This document shows positions 5,865 to 13,258 of a DNA stretch of 16,415 bases, one piece after another. The translations under genes were made by a program, and so were the position numbers. How positions within the stretch are numbered: position 1 is the first letter of the stretch; every line of letters starts with the position of its first letter. Origin of the DNA: an uncultured Clostridia bacterium (GTDB lineage Bacteria; Bacillota; Clostridia; Oscillospirales; Ruminococcaceae). The notes under the pieces are model-generated. The model had not been told where the DNA came from. It made no database searches and saw only the letters and a list, made by a program, of their open reading frames with translations. The stretch is from contig CAMAJC010000007.1 of NCBI GenBank assembly GCA_945835425.1, positions 1-16,415 on the forward strand. Reading direction: 5' to 3'.

Positions 5865-8318
5865 TCAGCCGTTCATTTCCAGGAGTTCGATATCGTTCAT
5901 CCAGCTCCAGTAAGTGGTGATATCGGGAGTGAGGGTGTCCATGTTGACACGCTCGGGGCTGAAGATGTAGATGTTCTGTCTCTGGTAGTTCGGAACCTCA
6001 ACAGCCCAGTCCTTGATGATATCCAGGCACTGCTTGTAGCAGGCTTTACGGTAGCTCTGGTCAGAGGACAGTCTTGCGTCCATGATCAGCTGGTCGAGCT
6101 CAGGGTCGATCAGGTAAGCATGGTTGGAACCGGTAGAGCCAGGAGCGCCGACGACGTTCTTGGAGTGCCAGGTCTGGTACATATCGGGGTCAACGGTAGA
6201 AGACCATGCAGCGGTCCACATTTCCTCGGTGTTGGCATCCAGTGCGTTCCACAGAACGTTGGAGTCAGAGGGGTCATTGATGACCATGGTGATGCCGATG
6301 GTTTCCAGAGCATCACGGGCCTTTTCGAGCAGCATGTAAGCGGGATGCTCGCCCTGGCCGCCGCCGGGGATGATTACTTCGTAGGACATCTTAGCGCCTT
6401 CGGGAGCAGCGGTGAACTTACCGGTTGCTTCGTCCCAGGTATAACCGGCCTTCTTGAAGAATCCGATAGCAGCCTGGATAGCAGCTTCGTACTTCTGGTC
6501 GTCGGTCATATCAGCGGTGAAGATGGGGTTGCCGTCGACGTCGGTGGAGTAAGCGATCTCGTAGTCGGAGTCGGTGGGCTGAGGAGCTGCCCAGGAGCAG
6601 TTGGAGATCGAGTACTGGACAACGTCAGCTGCTTCGCCGTAGTAGGAGTCGCAGGCCAGGTCGCGGTAAACTGCGAGGACGGTAGCAAAGCCCTTGCGGA
6701 GTGCGATGGATTCTTCGCTGTCGATATCGTCTTCGGAGGTGCCGACCTTCATGTTCAGAGCGTTCAGGCCGATGTAGCCGTAGCCCAGGTTGTCGTAGGA
6801 GATGGTCTCGATCTTGTCGCCGGTGGTCTCACCGTTGGAGTTGTAGGACTTGATCTCGTCCAGCTTCGCGGTGGAGCCGGAGGGGTTCGCGATATCAGCG
6901 GTGCCGGTGTTCAGAGAAGCGATCTTATCAGCTTCCTGGGTTTCCTTCCACTGCATGGTCTTGATCTTGGGAGCGCCCTTCCAGTAGTTCTCGTTTGCGT
7001 TGAAGTAAACGATCTTGTTCTCATAACGGTCGAAGGTGTAAGGACCGGAGCCCATGGGGTTGTTCTGATTTTCGATTGCGGTCAGATCGCCGAAGTCGAA
7101 GCCGAACATGTTGTTCTCGTAGTCATACTTGGACTCGTCGCCGTAGTAGTGCATGGGCGATACGCGGATGCCGAGGTTGTAGATGGTGGTGCAGGAGTAG
7201 CCGTTGGTGGTGACGGAAACGGTGTAGTCGTCGAGCTTCTTGATGCCTTCGATGTTCGGGATGCCTTCGCCGCCCATGGACTCGTCCTGAGAGCCGTAGG
7301 TAGAGATGAAGTCAGCTCTTGCATCGTCAACGACTACTGCGTCGACAGCGGTCTCGCCCGCGTTGTCGTATGCGCCTGCGGTGCCGTATTTGGCGACAGC
7401 TGCGTTATAGTAATCCTCGATGGTGGGATAGGTGCCGTTTGCAATGTCGAAGGTGTCGCCGGAAGCGGAGGTGACAACACCGGCATCGTAATCAGCAAAG
7501 CCCCACTCGACCATACCGAAAGCAACCTTGAGATCGTCGGTAACTTCATCAACGCCGATGTCGCCCGCCATGCTTGCGGCATAGTTATTATAAACATAAT
7601 CAACAATACCCTGCAGGTCAGCGGTCCAGGCATTCTTAACAGCGGTCTGGTAGTTTGCGTACATGTCGTCGCCGTATTCGCCTGCGTTCTCGTTGGAAAC
7701 GAAGTAGTCGAACATAGCGTTGTACTTCTCATAAACCTCAGAGGAAGTCTGAGTTCTGTATTCCTGCAGGCCGACGATGTCCTCGGAGTACAGGGTGGTG
7801 GAACCGGTGTAGTTCGGGTCGAGGTATACATAATAAGAGAAGATAACGTCGTCGGCGGTCAGCTCAACGCCGTCAGCAAACTTAACGCCTTCACGCAGTT
7901 TAAAGGTATAGGTGGTGGTGTCTGCGCCCTGGTCAACGGTGACGTCGGACAGGCCGTAGTAGGTGTAATCGGTGCCGTTATAGCTTCTGGTCTCGCCTTC
8001 GATGCCGTTGTAAACGATAGCGCCTACACGGTCAGTGCCAAACAGGGACTCGATGCACATATCCGCAACGTCAGAGTCGTACTGAACGGTCGAGAAGAAG
8101 GGGTTGAACTTCTGGTTGAAGATGTCGTATGCAACAACCAGAGGGGTGTCAGAAGCAGGTTCTGCCGCAGTCTCGCTGGAAGCGACCGTGCTGCTCTCCG
8201 TTTTGCTGGATTCTTCGCTGCTGGAAGCTCCGCCCTTATTGCCGCAGGCTGCGAAAGCAGATGCGGACATAGCGGCGATCATCGCAATAGCAAGGAACCG
8301 TTTCATGTTATTTTTCAC
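5865..8318 (-). CDS. Lipoprotein peptide-binding protein, SBP family 5 (second of two paralogs)
   Basis: Extracytoplasmic ligand-binding component of the importer (oppA/dppA type). The GTG at 8318 is chosen because AAGGAGAGG precedes it at the right distance and it lines up with the start of the upstream paralog; the ATG at 8306 is the alternative. This gives 817 residues, well above the 500-600 usual for the family. A lipoprotein signal peptide ends SAFAA-C25, followed by a Ser/Glu/Thr-rich linker to about 58. Family 5 landmarks: TYTFKLREGVKFADG (136-150) with LTADDV, and later GSGPYTFDRYE and YWKGAPK. Between LDPNY (167-171) and GIKKLDDYTV (358-367) lie about 185 residues where usual family members have far fewer. 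Long blocks are identical to the paralog at 8900-11356. Ligand unknown; peptide uptake is inferred from neighbours. Confidence 0.93.
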   Translation of the reverse strand: MKNNMKRFLAIAMIAAMSASAFAACGNKGGASSSEESSKTESSTVASSETAAEPASDTPLVVAYDIFNQKFNPFFSTVQYDSDVADMCIESLFGTDRVGAIVYNGIEGETRSYNGTDYTYYGLSDVTVDQGADTTTYTFKLREGVKFADGVELTADDVIFSYYVYLDPNYTGSTTLYSEDIVGLQEYRTQTSSEVYEKYNAMFDYFVSNENAGEYGDDMYANYQTAVKNAWTADLQGIVDYVYNNYAASMAGDIGVDEVTDDLKVAFGMVEWGFADYDAGVVTSASGDTFDIANGTYPTIEDYYNAAVAKYGTAGAYDNAGETAVDAVVVDDARADFISTYGSQDESMGGEGIPNIEGIKKLDDYTVSVTTNGYSCTTIYNLGIRVSPMHYYGDESKYDYENNMFGFDFGDLTAIENQNNPMGSGPYTFDRYENKIVYFNANENYWKGAPKIKTMQWKETQEADKIASLNTGTADIANPSGSTAKLDEIKSYNSNGETTGDKIETISYDNLGYGYIGLNALNMKVGTSEDDIDSEESIALRKGFATVLAVYRDLACDSYYGEAADVVQYSISNCSWAAPQPTDSDYEIAYSTDVDGNPIFTADMTDDQKYEAAIQAAIGFFKKAGYTWDEATGKFTAAPEGAKMSYEVIIPGGGQGEHPAYMLLEKARDALETIGITMVINDPSDSNVLWNALDANTEEMWTAAWSSTVDPDMYQTWHSKNVVGAPGSTGSNHAYLIDPELDQLIMDARLSSDQSYRKACYKQCLDIIKDWAVEVPNYQRQNIYIFSPERVNMDTLTPDITTYWSWMNDIELLEMNG

Positions 8319-8467
8319 AATGAATCCTCTCCTTGTGTGATGTCTTTTTCCGTTAAATGTACGGAAAAAATAAATTAGGTAATTGCCCCACACAGGCAAT
8401 CTTTCCGCCAGATTCCTGCGAAAGTTGTCTGAAATACAGCGTCAGTTGTTCGCGGGACAATTACTTT
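8319..8467 (-). promoter_or_regulatory. Leader of the second binding-protein gene with three hairpins
   Basis: About 150 bases lie between the probable transcription start and the start codon. Three hairpins follow one another: CTTTCCGC/GCGAAAG with one bulge (8401-8424), ATTGCC/GGCAAT (8382-8400) and a 9-bp TTTTTCCGT/ACGGAAAAA stem with a 7-base loop (8345-8369). The last resembles a hairpin at 11499-11521 ahead of the other paralog. No known riboswitch class is recognised. Confidence 0.4.
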
Positions 8468-8473
8468 TATGAT

Positions 8474-8502
8474 ATTTTATCAAATTTATGACTTCAAGTC
8501 AA
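8474..8502 (-). promoter_or_regulatory. Sigma-A promoter of the second binding-protein gene
   Basis: On the minus strand TTGACT (8502-8497) and TAAAAT (8479-8474) are separated by exactly 17 bases, in AT-rich DNA. It gives the binding protein its own transcript in addition to any read-through from the upstream paralog. Confidence 0.8.
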
Positions 8503-8504
8503 GT

Positions 8505-8780
8505 GGTGGGATAAAAATACCTTACTATTTTGCAGGTTTTTTGCGTATTTTCGCCCTTTTCAGCAAATTTAATTGCCGATATTTGCATTTTGTTGTGTAA
8601 AAAGTCTTCATTTTTCCCACGAAAACAACGAGTCAATTTTGTGGAGTTTACCAAAAGCCGCCATTTCCGGCAAATTCCAGCGATAATATCATAGTTTACC
8701 CATAAGCATTCTGCAAGAGGGAGTGCCATTTTTTGCTTATGACTATTTTCCCGCGGAAAAGTAAAAATATACGGACTTCG
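8505..8780. other. AT-rich non-coding stretch between the two binding-protein genes
   Basis: Clearly lower in GC than its surroundings, without a supported gene. It holds a second promoter-like pair on the minus strand, TTGCAG (8716-8711) and TATGAT (8693-8688) with a 17-base spacer. An open frame of 102 codons crosses it but has no ribosome site and starts inside the terminator. A transcript from the upstream pair would run about 220 bases before the main promoter. Confidence 0.5.
8688..8716 (-). promoter_or_regulatory. Candidate upstream promoter before the second binding-protein gene
   Basis: TTGCAG and TATGAT hexamers on the minus strand with a 17-base spacer. It sits just downstream of the terminator at 8790-8827, a sensible place for a new transcription start. 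Weaker than the promoter at 8474-8502. Confidence 0.45.
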
Positions 8781-8784
8781 CGCA

Positions 8785-8827
8785 TGGAAAAACCGGCCGC
8801 CCTGCATTTTTACAGGACAGCCGGTTT
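8785..8827 (-). terminator. Intrinsic terminator after the first binding-protein gene
   Basis: AAACCGGC (8790-8797) pairs with GCCGGTTT (8820-8827), with an inner CCTG/CAGG stem. On the minus strand it runs straight into TTTTTCC; on the plus strand it is followed by TTAATTTTTT, so it may act in both directions. It lies about 75 bases after the stop codon at 8900. Confidence 0.85.
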
Positions 8828-8899
8828 AATTTTTTGTGACAGCCGCCGTTTTGTTCAGCTTGCTGTCTCCGGGAAAGACAACATTTTCACAGGCGTTTT

Positions 8900-11356
8900 T
8901 TAACCGTTCATCTCAAGCTTTTCGAGATCGTTCATCCAGTCCCAGTAGGAGGTGATGTCCGGAGTGACGGTGTCCATGTTGATCCGCTCGGTGCTGAAGA
9001 TGTAGATTTCCTGCCGCTGGAAGATCGGGACTTCGACCGCCCAGTCGCGGATGATATCGAGGCACTGTTTGTAGGTGGCCTTGCGGTAATCCATATCGGA
9101 GGTGGAGCGCGCGTCGATGATCAGTCTGTCCAGCTCCTCGTCCTGCAGGTAGCCGTGGTTGGAACCGGTGGAGCCGGGCTGACCGGGAACGTTACTGGAG
9201 TGCCACAGCTGGTACATATCGGGGTCGGAGCCGACCTGCCAGGACTGGCACCACATCTCCTGGGTGCCCGCGTCCAAAGCGTTCCAGAGGACGTTGTTGT
9301 CGGTGGGGTCGTTGATGGTCAGGGTGATGCCGATATCTGCCAGAGCGTCGCGGACGTATTCCAGCAGCATATAGTCGGGATGGGAGCCGGTGCCGCCGCC
9401 GAGGATGATGAACTCATAAGCGAGCTTCGCGCCTTCGGGAGCCGCAGTGAACTTGCCGGACGCTTCGTCCCAGGTGTAGCCGGCGGCGATGAAGTAACCC
9501 TTTGCAGCTTCGAGGGCCGCGGCGTACTTCTCGTCATCGGTCATATCGGCCGTGTAGATCGGGTTGCCGTCGACATCGACCGAGAAGGCAACCTCATAGT
9601 CGGCGTCGGTGGGCTGCGGAGAAGCCCAGGAGCAGGAAGTGATCGAGTAGTTGATGACCTTGGCGCCTTCGCCGTAGTAAGAGCCGATGGCGATATCGCG
9701 GTAGACGGCGTACAGGGTCGCGAAGGCCTTGCGCAGGTTCTTGGAGGCCTCGGAGCCGATTTCGCCGCCGACATTGACCGTCTTGGCGTTGATGCCGATG
9801 AGGCCGTAGCCCAGCATATCAAAGGTGGTCGTGGTCAGGGTGTCACCGGTGACCTCGCCGTTTCCGTTATAAGAGCGGATCTGTTCAAAAGCCTCGACCG
9901 AGCTGGACGGACGGCAGAGGTCGGCGGTGCCGGTGCCCAGAGCAGCGATCATATCAGCCTCCTGGGTCTCCTTCCACTGCATCTGTTTGGTCTTGGGAGC
10001 GCCCTTCCAGTAATTTTCGTTGGCGTCAAAGTAAACGACCTTGTTCTCATAGCGGTCGAAGGTGTAAGGGCCGGTGCCCATGGGCTCGAGGGTGTTCTCG
10101 ACCTTGGACAGGTCGCCGAAGTCAAATCCGAACTGACCGTTTTCATAATCGTACTTGGACGCGTCGCCGTAGTAATGCATCGGCGCGACCGGGATGTCGG
10201 CCAGCTTGTAGATAGTCGTGGCGGCAAAACCGTTGGTGGTGATGGAGACGGTGTAGTCGTCCAGCTTTTTGACGCCTTCGATGTACTTGACGCCCTCGCC
10301 TGCCATGGCCTCGTCCTGGGCGCCGTAGGTGGAGATGAAGTCGGCCTTGGCGTTGTCGACGACCGAAGCGCCGGAAGCGCTCTCGCCTGCCTGATCATAG
10401 GCATCCGGCGTGCCGTACTTGGCGGCTGCTTCTTCATAGAAGTCCTCAAGAGTCGGGTAGCTGCCGTTTGCGATATCGAAGGTCTCGCCGGAATCACCCG
10501 CGGTCACGACGCCGTCCGCGTAGCTGCCAAAGCCCCACATGACCATGGCAAATGCGACCTGCATCTCGTCGGAAACTTCAGTGGCGCCGATTTCCGAAGC
10601 GTAGGAACCGGCGTAGTTGTCATAGGCATAGCTAACGGTCGACTGAAGATCCGCTGTCCATGCGTTTTTCAGTGCAGACTCATAGTTTGTGTACATCTCG
10701 TCGCCATATTCACCGGCAGCCTGATTGGTGTGGAAGTAGTCGAACATATCGCCGTACTTCTGATATACCTCGTCAGAGGTCTGGGTGCGGTAAGCCTGCA
10801 GGCCGACGATATCCTCCGAGTAGAGGGTCTGGGTGCCGGTAAAGCTGGGATCGAGGTCGACATAGATCGAAAAGATCAGGTCGTCTGCCGTCAGCTCTTC
10901 GCCGTCGGCGAACAGGACGCCTTCCCGGAGCTTGATGGTATAGGTGGTCGTATCCTCGCCCTGGTCGACGGTGCAGTCGGCGATTCCTTCGTAGGTATAG
11001 TCGGTGCCGTTGTACGCACGGGTCTCCCCTTCGATGCCGTTATAGACAATCGCGCCGGAGCGGTCGGTCTTCAGCAGATGGTCGACACAGACCCTTGCGA
11101 CCTCGGTGTCGATCAGCGCGGAGCAGTAAAAGGGGTTGAACTTCTGGTTGAAGGCGTCGACCGCGACAACCAGCGGGACATCCGTGCTGCTGACCGGTTC
11201 GGCGGAAGATTCCTCCGCGGAAGAGACAGACGTCTCCGAAGACTGGGCCGACGAGGACGGCTCGGTATTGCCGCTGCCGCAGGAAGCGAGGGCACCGACG
11301 CCGACCGCTGCCGCCAGAATGGACGCCAGCAGACGCTTAGCATTTTGTTTCATCAT
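8900..11356 (-). CDS. Lipoprotein peptide-binding protein, SBP family 5 (first of two paralogs)
   Basis: Ligand-binding lipoprotein of the importer. The ATG at 11356 follows AAAGGAGAGG by about six bases; an adjacent ATG at 11353 is equally possible. The 818-residue product has a signal peptide ending GALAS-C26 and a Ser/Glu-rich linker to about 60. Family 5 landmarks include TYTIKLREGVLFADGEEL (138-155), LTADDL, GTGPYTFDRYE and YWKGAPK. Like its paralog it has about 185 extra residues after LDPSFTG (168-174), before GVKKLDDYTV. The two paralogs align nearly end to end and both end in LEMNG, so they arose by duplication. Arginine and alanine codons here lean more to CGC and GCG than in the downstream copy. 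Its leader carries hairpin element copy B and its promoter is close to consensus. Ligand unknown. Confidence 0.93.
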   Translation of the reverse strand: MMKQNAKRLLASILAAAVGVGALASCGSGNTEPSSSAQSSETSVSSAEESSAEPVSSTDVPLVVAVDAFNQKFNPFYCSALIDTEVARVCVDHLLKTDRSGAIVYNGIEGETRAYNGTDYTYEGIADCTVDQGEDTTTYTIKLREGVLFADGEELTADDLIFSIYVDLDPSFTGTQTLYSEDIVGLQAYRTQTSDEVYQKYGDMFDYFHTNQAAGEYGDEMYTNYESALKNAWTADLQSTVSYAYDNYAGSYASEIGATEVSDEMQVAFAMVMWGFGSYADGVVTAGDSGETFDIANGSYPTLEDFYEEAAAKYGTPDAYDQAGESASGASVVDNAKADFISTYGAQDEAMAGEGVKYIEGVKKLDDYTVSITTNGFAATTIYKLADIPVAPMHYYGDASKYDYENGQFGFDFGDLSKVENTLEPMGTGPYTFDRYENKVVYFDANENYWKGAPKTKQMQWKETQEADMIAALGTGTADLCRPSSSVEAFEQIRSYNGNGEVTGDTLTTTTFDMLGYGLIGINAKTVNVGGEIGSEASKNLRKAFATLYAVYRDIAIGSYYGEGAKVINYSITSCSWASPQPTDADYEVAFSVDVDGNPIYTADMTDDEKYAAALEAAKGYFIAAGYTWDEASGKFTAAPEGAKLAYEFIILGGGTGSHPDYMLLEYVRDALADIGITLTINDPTDNNVLWNALDAGTQEMWCQSWQVGSDPDMYQLWHSSNVPGQPGSTGSNHGYLQDEELDRLIIDARSTSDMDYRKATYKQCLDIIRDWAVEVPIFQRQEIYIFSTERINMDTVTPDITSYWDWMNDLEKLEMNG

Positions 11357-11370
11357 AATCCTCTCCTTTA

Positions 11371-11493
11371 AAAGCTCTGATTTAATCGGTTTTTCTCTTT
11401 TTCGGAGACGTGTCCAAGCGGTTTTTCCCCGCTCTCCGGAGCCGTCTGCCTAAACACAGACGGCGGGGAAAAACCATTAAATCAGAGGTTCCC
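11371..11493 (-). repeat. Leader hairpin element, copy B (first binding-protein leader)
   Basis: Longest copy. The ends pair perfectly over 12 bases (11375-11386 with 11476-11487, CTCTGATTTAAT and complement). Inside are a small TCTC/GAGA hairpin (11394-11397 with 11405-11408) and a 13-bp stem (11420-11432 with 11463-11475) whose loop holds a further CCGTCTG/CAGACGG hairpin (11442-11448 with 11457-11463) absent from copy A. The element ends two bases from the ribosome site of the gene at 11356. Confidence 0.8.
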
Positions 11494-11498
11494 TTTAT

Positions 11499-11521
11499 TT
11501 TCCGTTCCAAATAAACGGAAA
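11499..11521 (-). promoter_or_regulatory. TTTCCGTT/AACGGAAA hairpin or operator-like dyad
   Basis: TTTCCGTT (11499-11506) pairs with AACGGAAA (11514-11521) around a 7-base spacer. A near-identical dyad with the same spacer is found at 8345-8369 in the leader of the paralogous gene. Further upstream in this leader TGCGCAGA (11530-11537) pairs with TCTGCGCA (11576-11583), enclosing GCCTG/CAGGC. So most of the 11357-11674 gap is structured leader. Confidence 0.4.
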
Positions 11522-11600
11522 CTGAAAGGTGCGCAGAGCACGCCTGCCTGTTTTATCAGGCCGCAGCTGCAATTTTCTGCGCATCAACTGTATGGAGACT

Positions 11601-11629
11601 ATTATAGCGAACTTGCTGTGACCCGTCAA
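11601..11629 (-). promoter_or_regulatory. Sigma-A promoter of the first binding-protein gene
   Basis: On the minus strand TTGACG (11629-11624) and a perfect TATAAT (11606-11601) with a 17-base spacer. Transcription would begin near 11594, giving a leader of about 240 bases. This is the strongest candidate for the importer locus's first promoter. Confidence 0.88.
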
Positions 11630-11674
11630 GAATATTCTGGAAAAATATAAAGAAAAATCGTATATTTATGCATA

Positions 11675-12235
11675 CTAGCTGTTTTCTTCAGGTTTCAGCT
11701 GCTCAATCTTGCATCTTTTGTGCAAAAAATATGAGGTTAATCCAGAAATTGCACCAATTGCGGCCGATAAACCCATGAATAAAAACTCGATTGCGGCGGC
11801 ATTTTTGGTAATAATCATGTATAATATACTCTCTATGCAGACTACCCCTGCCAGCACCGCCAGGATGGTGCTCATATTCCGGACCCGGCGCCAGGAGCGG
11901 TCGGTCTCTTCCCGCTTCATCTTCTCCGGCGCGCGCACCGCCAGCACCGCTCCGACGGCAAAAAAGGCGGCCGGCGCCATCTCCACCACGAACGGAATCG
12001 CGATATAGATCTGCCGGGCAGCCATCGCGTCCACAAATCCGGCCGCCGCAAACAAAAGACAGCAGACCACGGCGCTCAGCAGGCAGAGCAGCTTTGCCCG
12101 TTTCTTCTCCGCGTCGGAAGAAAAACGGGCTGTAAAATAAGGGCCGTTATAGACATAGATTTCCTTGACGCCCCGGCCGTCGTTGACCGAAACGAGCTTC
12201 GGCTTATAATCTTTTGCGTATTTTTTATATCCCAT
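11675..12235 (-). CDS. Four-helix integral membrane protein of unknown function
   Basis: I do not recognise the family. The ATG at 12235 is preferred because GGAG lies seven bases before it; the ATG at 12241 is only two bases from that site. The 186-residue protein has a hydrophilic, lysine-rich N-terminus (1-46), then four predicted membrane helices at about 48-69, 76-100, 121-143 and 147-171, with a charged loop (103-120, KMKREETDRSWRR) between the second and third and a short charged tail. No signal peptide or enzyme motif is visible. The start is only 27 bases after the U-run of the rpsT terminator, leaving no room for a normal promoter, so it is probably expressed by read-through from rpsT. 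It has no obvious link to the importer downstream. Confidence 0.75.
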   Translation of the reverse strand: MGYKKYAKDYKPKLVSVNDGRGVKEIYVYNGPYFTARFSSDAEKKRAKLLCLLSAVVCCLLFAAAGFVDAMAARQIYIAIPFVVEMAPAAFFAVGAVLAVRAPEKMKREETDRSWRRVRNMSTILAVLAGVVCIESILYMIITKNAAAIEFLFMGLSAAIGAISGLTSYFLHKRCKIEQLKPEENS

Positions 12236-12261
12236 CGTCATTCTCCCAGATATTGCAAAAA

Positions 12262-12301
12262 CAAAAAAACCGCCGCTCCCAGAGGTTGGAGGAGTGACGG
12301 T
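12262..12301 (-). terminator. Intrinsic terminator of rpsT
   Basis: On the minus strand an ACCG...CTCC arm pairs with GGAG...CGGT around a loop of about 11 bases, with one mismatch and one wobble, and is followed directly by seven T residues and then GTTTTT. It lies about 40 bases after the rpsT stop. Confidence 0.85.
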
Positions 12302-12342
12302 CTCATTTTACCATAGACACCAGAGTCTATGCACAGGAAGCC

Positions 12343-12600
12343 TTATGCTTTCGCAGCAACTTTGGCAGCGACCTGCGCTTTCTTTCTGGCAGCTTTGTTC
12401 TTGTGGATAATACCTTTGGCAGCAGACTGGTCAATGGTCTTGTAAGCAGCTTTCAGAACTGCTTCATCGGCAGTGCCGTTCGCTACAGCAGCGTCAACAG
12501 CCTTCAGAGCAGCCTTCAGGTTACCCTTCAGCATTCTGTTCTGCAGAGTTTTGGTAGCAGTAACTTTAACTCTCTTCTTGGCAGATTTAATGTTAGGCAT
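12343..12600 (-). CDS. rpsT: 30S ribosomal protein S20
   Basis: Binds 16S rRNA in the small ribosomal subunit. The 85-residue product has the full S20 pattern: MPNIKSAKKRVKV at the start, the NRMLKGNLKAALK helix, TIDQSAAKGIIHKNKAARKK near the end and an alanine/lysine-rich tail. Normal length. The ATG at 12600 follows AGGAGGT at about six bases. It is a single-gene unit with its own promoter and terminator, the usual arrangement. It uses T-ending codons and AGA for arginine heavily, as expected for a highly expressed gene in this genome. Confidence 0.98.
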   Translation of the reverse strand: MPNIKSAKKRVKVTATKTLQNRMLKGNLKAALKAVDAAVANGTADEAVLKAAYKTIDQSAAKGIIHKNKAARKKAQVAAKVAAKA

Positions 12601-12617
12601 ATTTGCACCTCCTCACA

Positions 12618-12712
12618 CGGGGCCTGTTCGTCGCAGGCCAATGAATAGGCATCATGTTCCTGTCAGCAGTAACCATGGTTACTTAAAGACACGCCCGACA
12701 GACTATGACAGC
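12618..12712 (-). promoter_or_regulatory. Structured leader of rpsT
   Basis: About 110 bases between transcription start and the start codon. It contains a 14-base perfect palindrome GTAACCATGGTTAC (12669-12682) and, close to the ribosome site, a GGCCTG/CAGGCC hairpin (12621-12626 with 12634-12639). A CTGTC/GACAG pair (12660-12664 with 12697-12701) encloses the palindrome. S20 is known to control its own synthesis in some bacteria, so an autoregulatory leader is plausible but not shown here. Confidence 0.45.
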
Positions 12713-12718
12713 CTTTAT

Positions 12719-12747
12719 ATAATACCATTCTTTTCCCGAAATTGCAA
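12719..12747 (-). promoter_or_regulatory. Sigma-A promoter of rpsT
   Basis: On the minus strand TTGCAA (12747-12742) and TATTAT (12724-12719) with a 17-base spacer. Position and quality suit a ribosomal protein gene. Confidence 0.85.
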
Positions 12748-12853
12748 GGGTTTTTCGCGATTTTTCCGAAGTTTTTTCACTTTCGTCAAACCACACAAAA
12801 TTCCTCTGTTCCATACCCCGATTGCCGTGGGAAAACAGCCGGGAAACACCGTT

Positions 12854-13249
12854 TTACGGGATCAGTTCGATCGTCCGGCGGATCATCTCCGCCAGCGGGA
12901 TATCCTCCACACCGACGACCATATTGTCGCAGCGGTTTAAGGGGATCAGGATTTTTTTGGCGCGGCTCTGTCCGACGGCAAGGGCCATCTTCGGCGTGAC
13001 CTCACCCATCAACGAATCGGCGATGACGATGCCGATCGGTCCGATGATCACGTCCGCCCGGGGTGCCATGACGGCGACCGGATTTTCGCCGGTGGCGGCG
13101 TCCTTTACCCCGCTGCGCATCATGTTGGAGGTGGCGATGGCGTTGGTGCCGATGACCGAGAGCCGGGCTGCGGGCCGTTCTTTCAGGACCGCTTCGGCGA
13201 CGGCGCGGCCAATCTTGCCGCCCTGGCCGTCAATGATCAGAATATGCAT
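12854..13249 (-). CDS. DUF3842 family protein
   Basis: A conserved protein of unknown function found in Clostridia. The 131-residue product opens with MHILIIDGQGGKIGRA, a nucleotide-binding-like strand and glycine loop, followed by IGTNAIATSNMMRSG (33-47), GENPVAVMAPRADVIIGPIG (54-73) and KKILIPLNRCDNMVVGVEDIP (97-117), all of which I recall from the DUF3842 family. The ATG at 13249 follows AGGAGA by about five bases; the upstream gene's stop codon (13259-13261) lies in that ribosome site, so the two are tightly coupled. No catalytic residues can be assigned. No clear terminator is visible after it; the rpsT promoter follows. Confidence 0.85.
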   Translation of the reverse strand: MHILIIDGQGGKIGRAVAEAVLKERPAARLSVIGTNAIATSNMMRSGVKDAATGENPVAVMAPRADVIIGPIGIVIADSLMGEVTPKMALAVGQSRAKKILIPLNRCDNMVVGVEDIPLAEMIRRTIELIP

Positions 13250-13258
13250 GTGCTCTCC

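Noticed and set aside
8319..8467. Known riboswitch class in the binding-protein leader
   Set aside because: Three hairpins are present, but none matches a conserved core I recognise (for example TPP, cobalamin, SAM, lysine or glycine).
8612..8668. Short minus-strand frame of about 18 codons downstream of the candidate promoter at 8688-8716
   Set aside because: Only a weak purine stretch precedes its ATG and nothing in the product suggests a leader peptide.
8499..8807. 102-codon minus-strand open frame between the binding-protein genes
   Set aside because: It starts inside the terminator at 8790-8827, has no ribosome site, lies in AT-rich DNA and its translation looks random.
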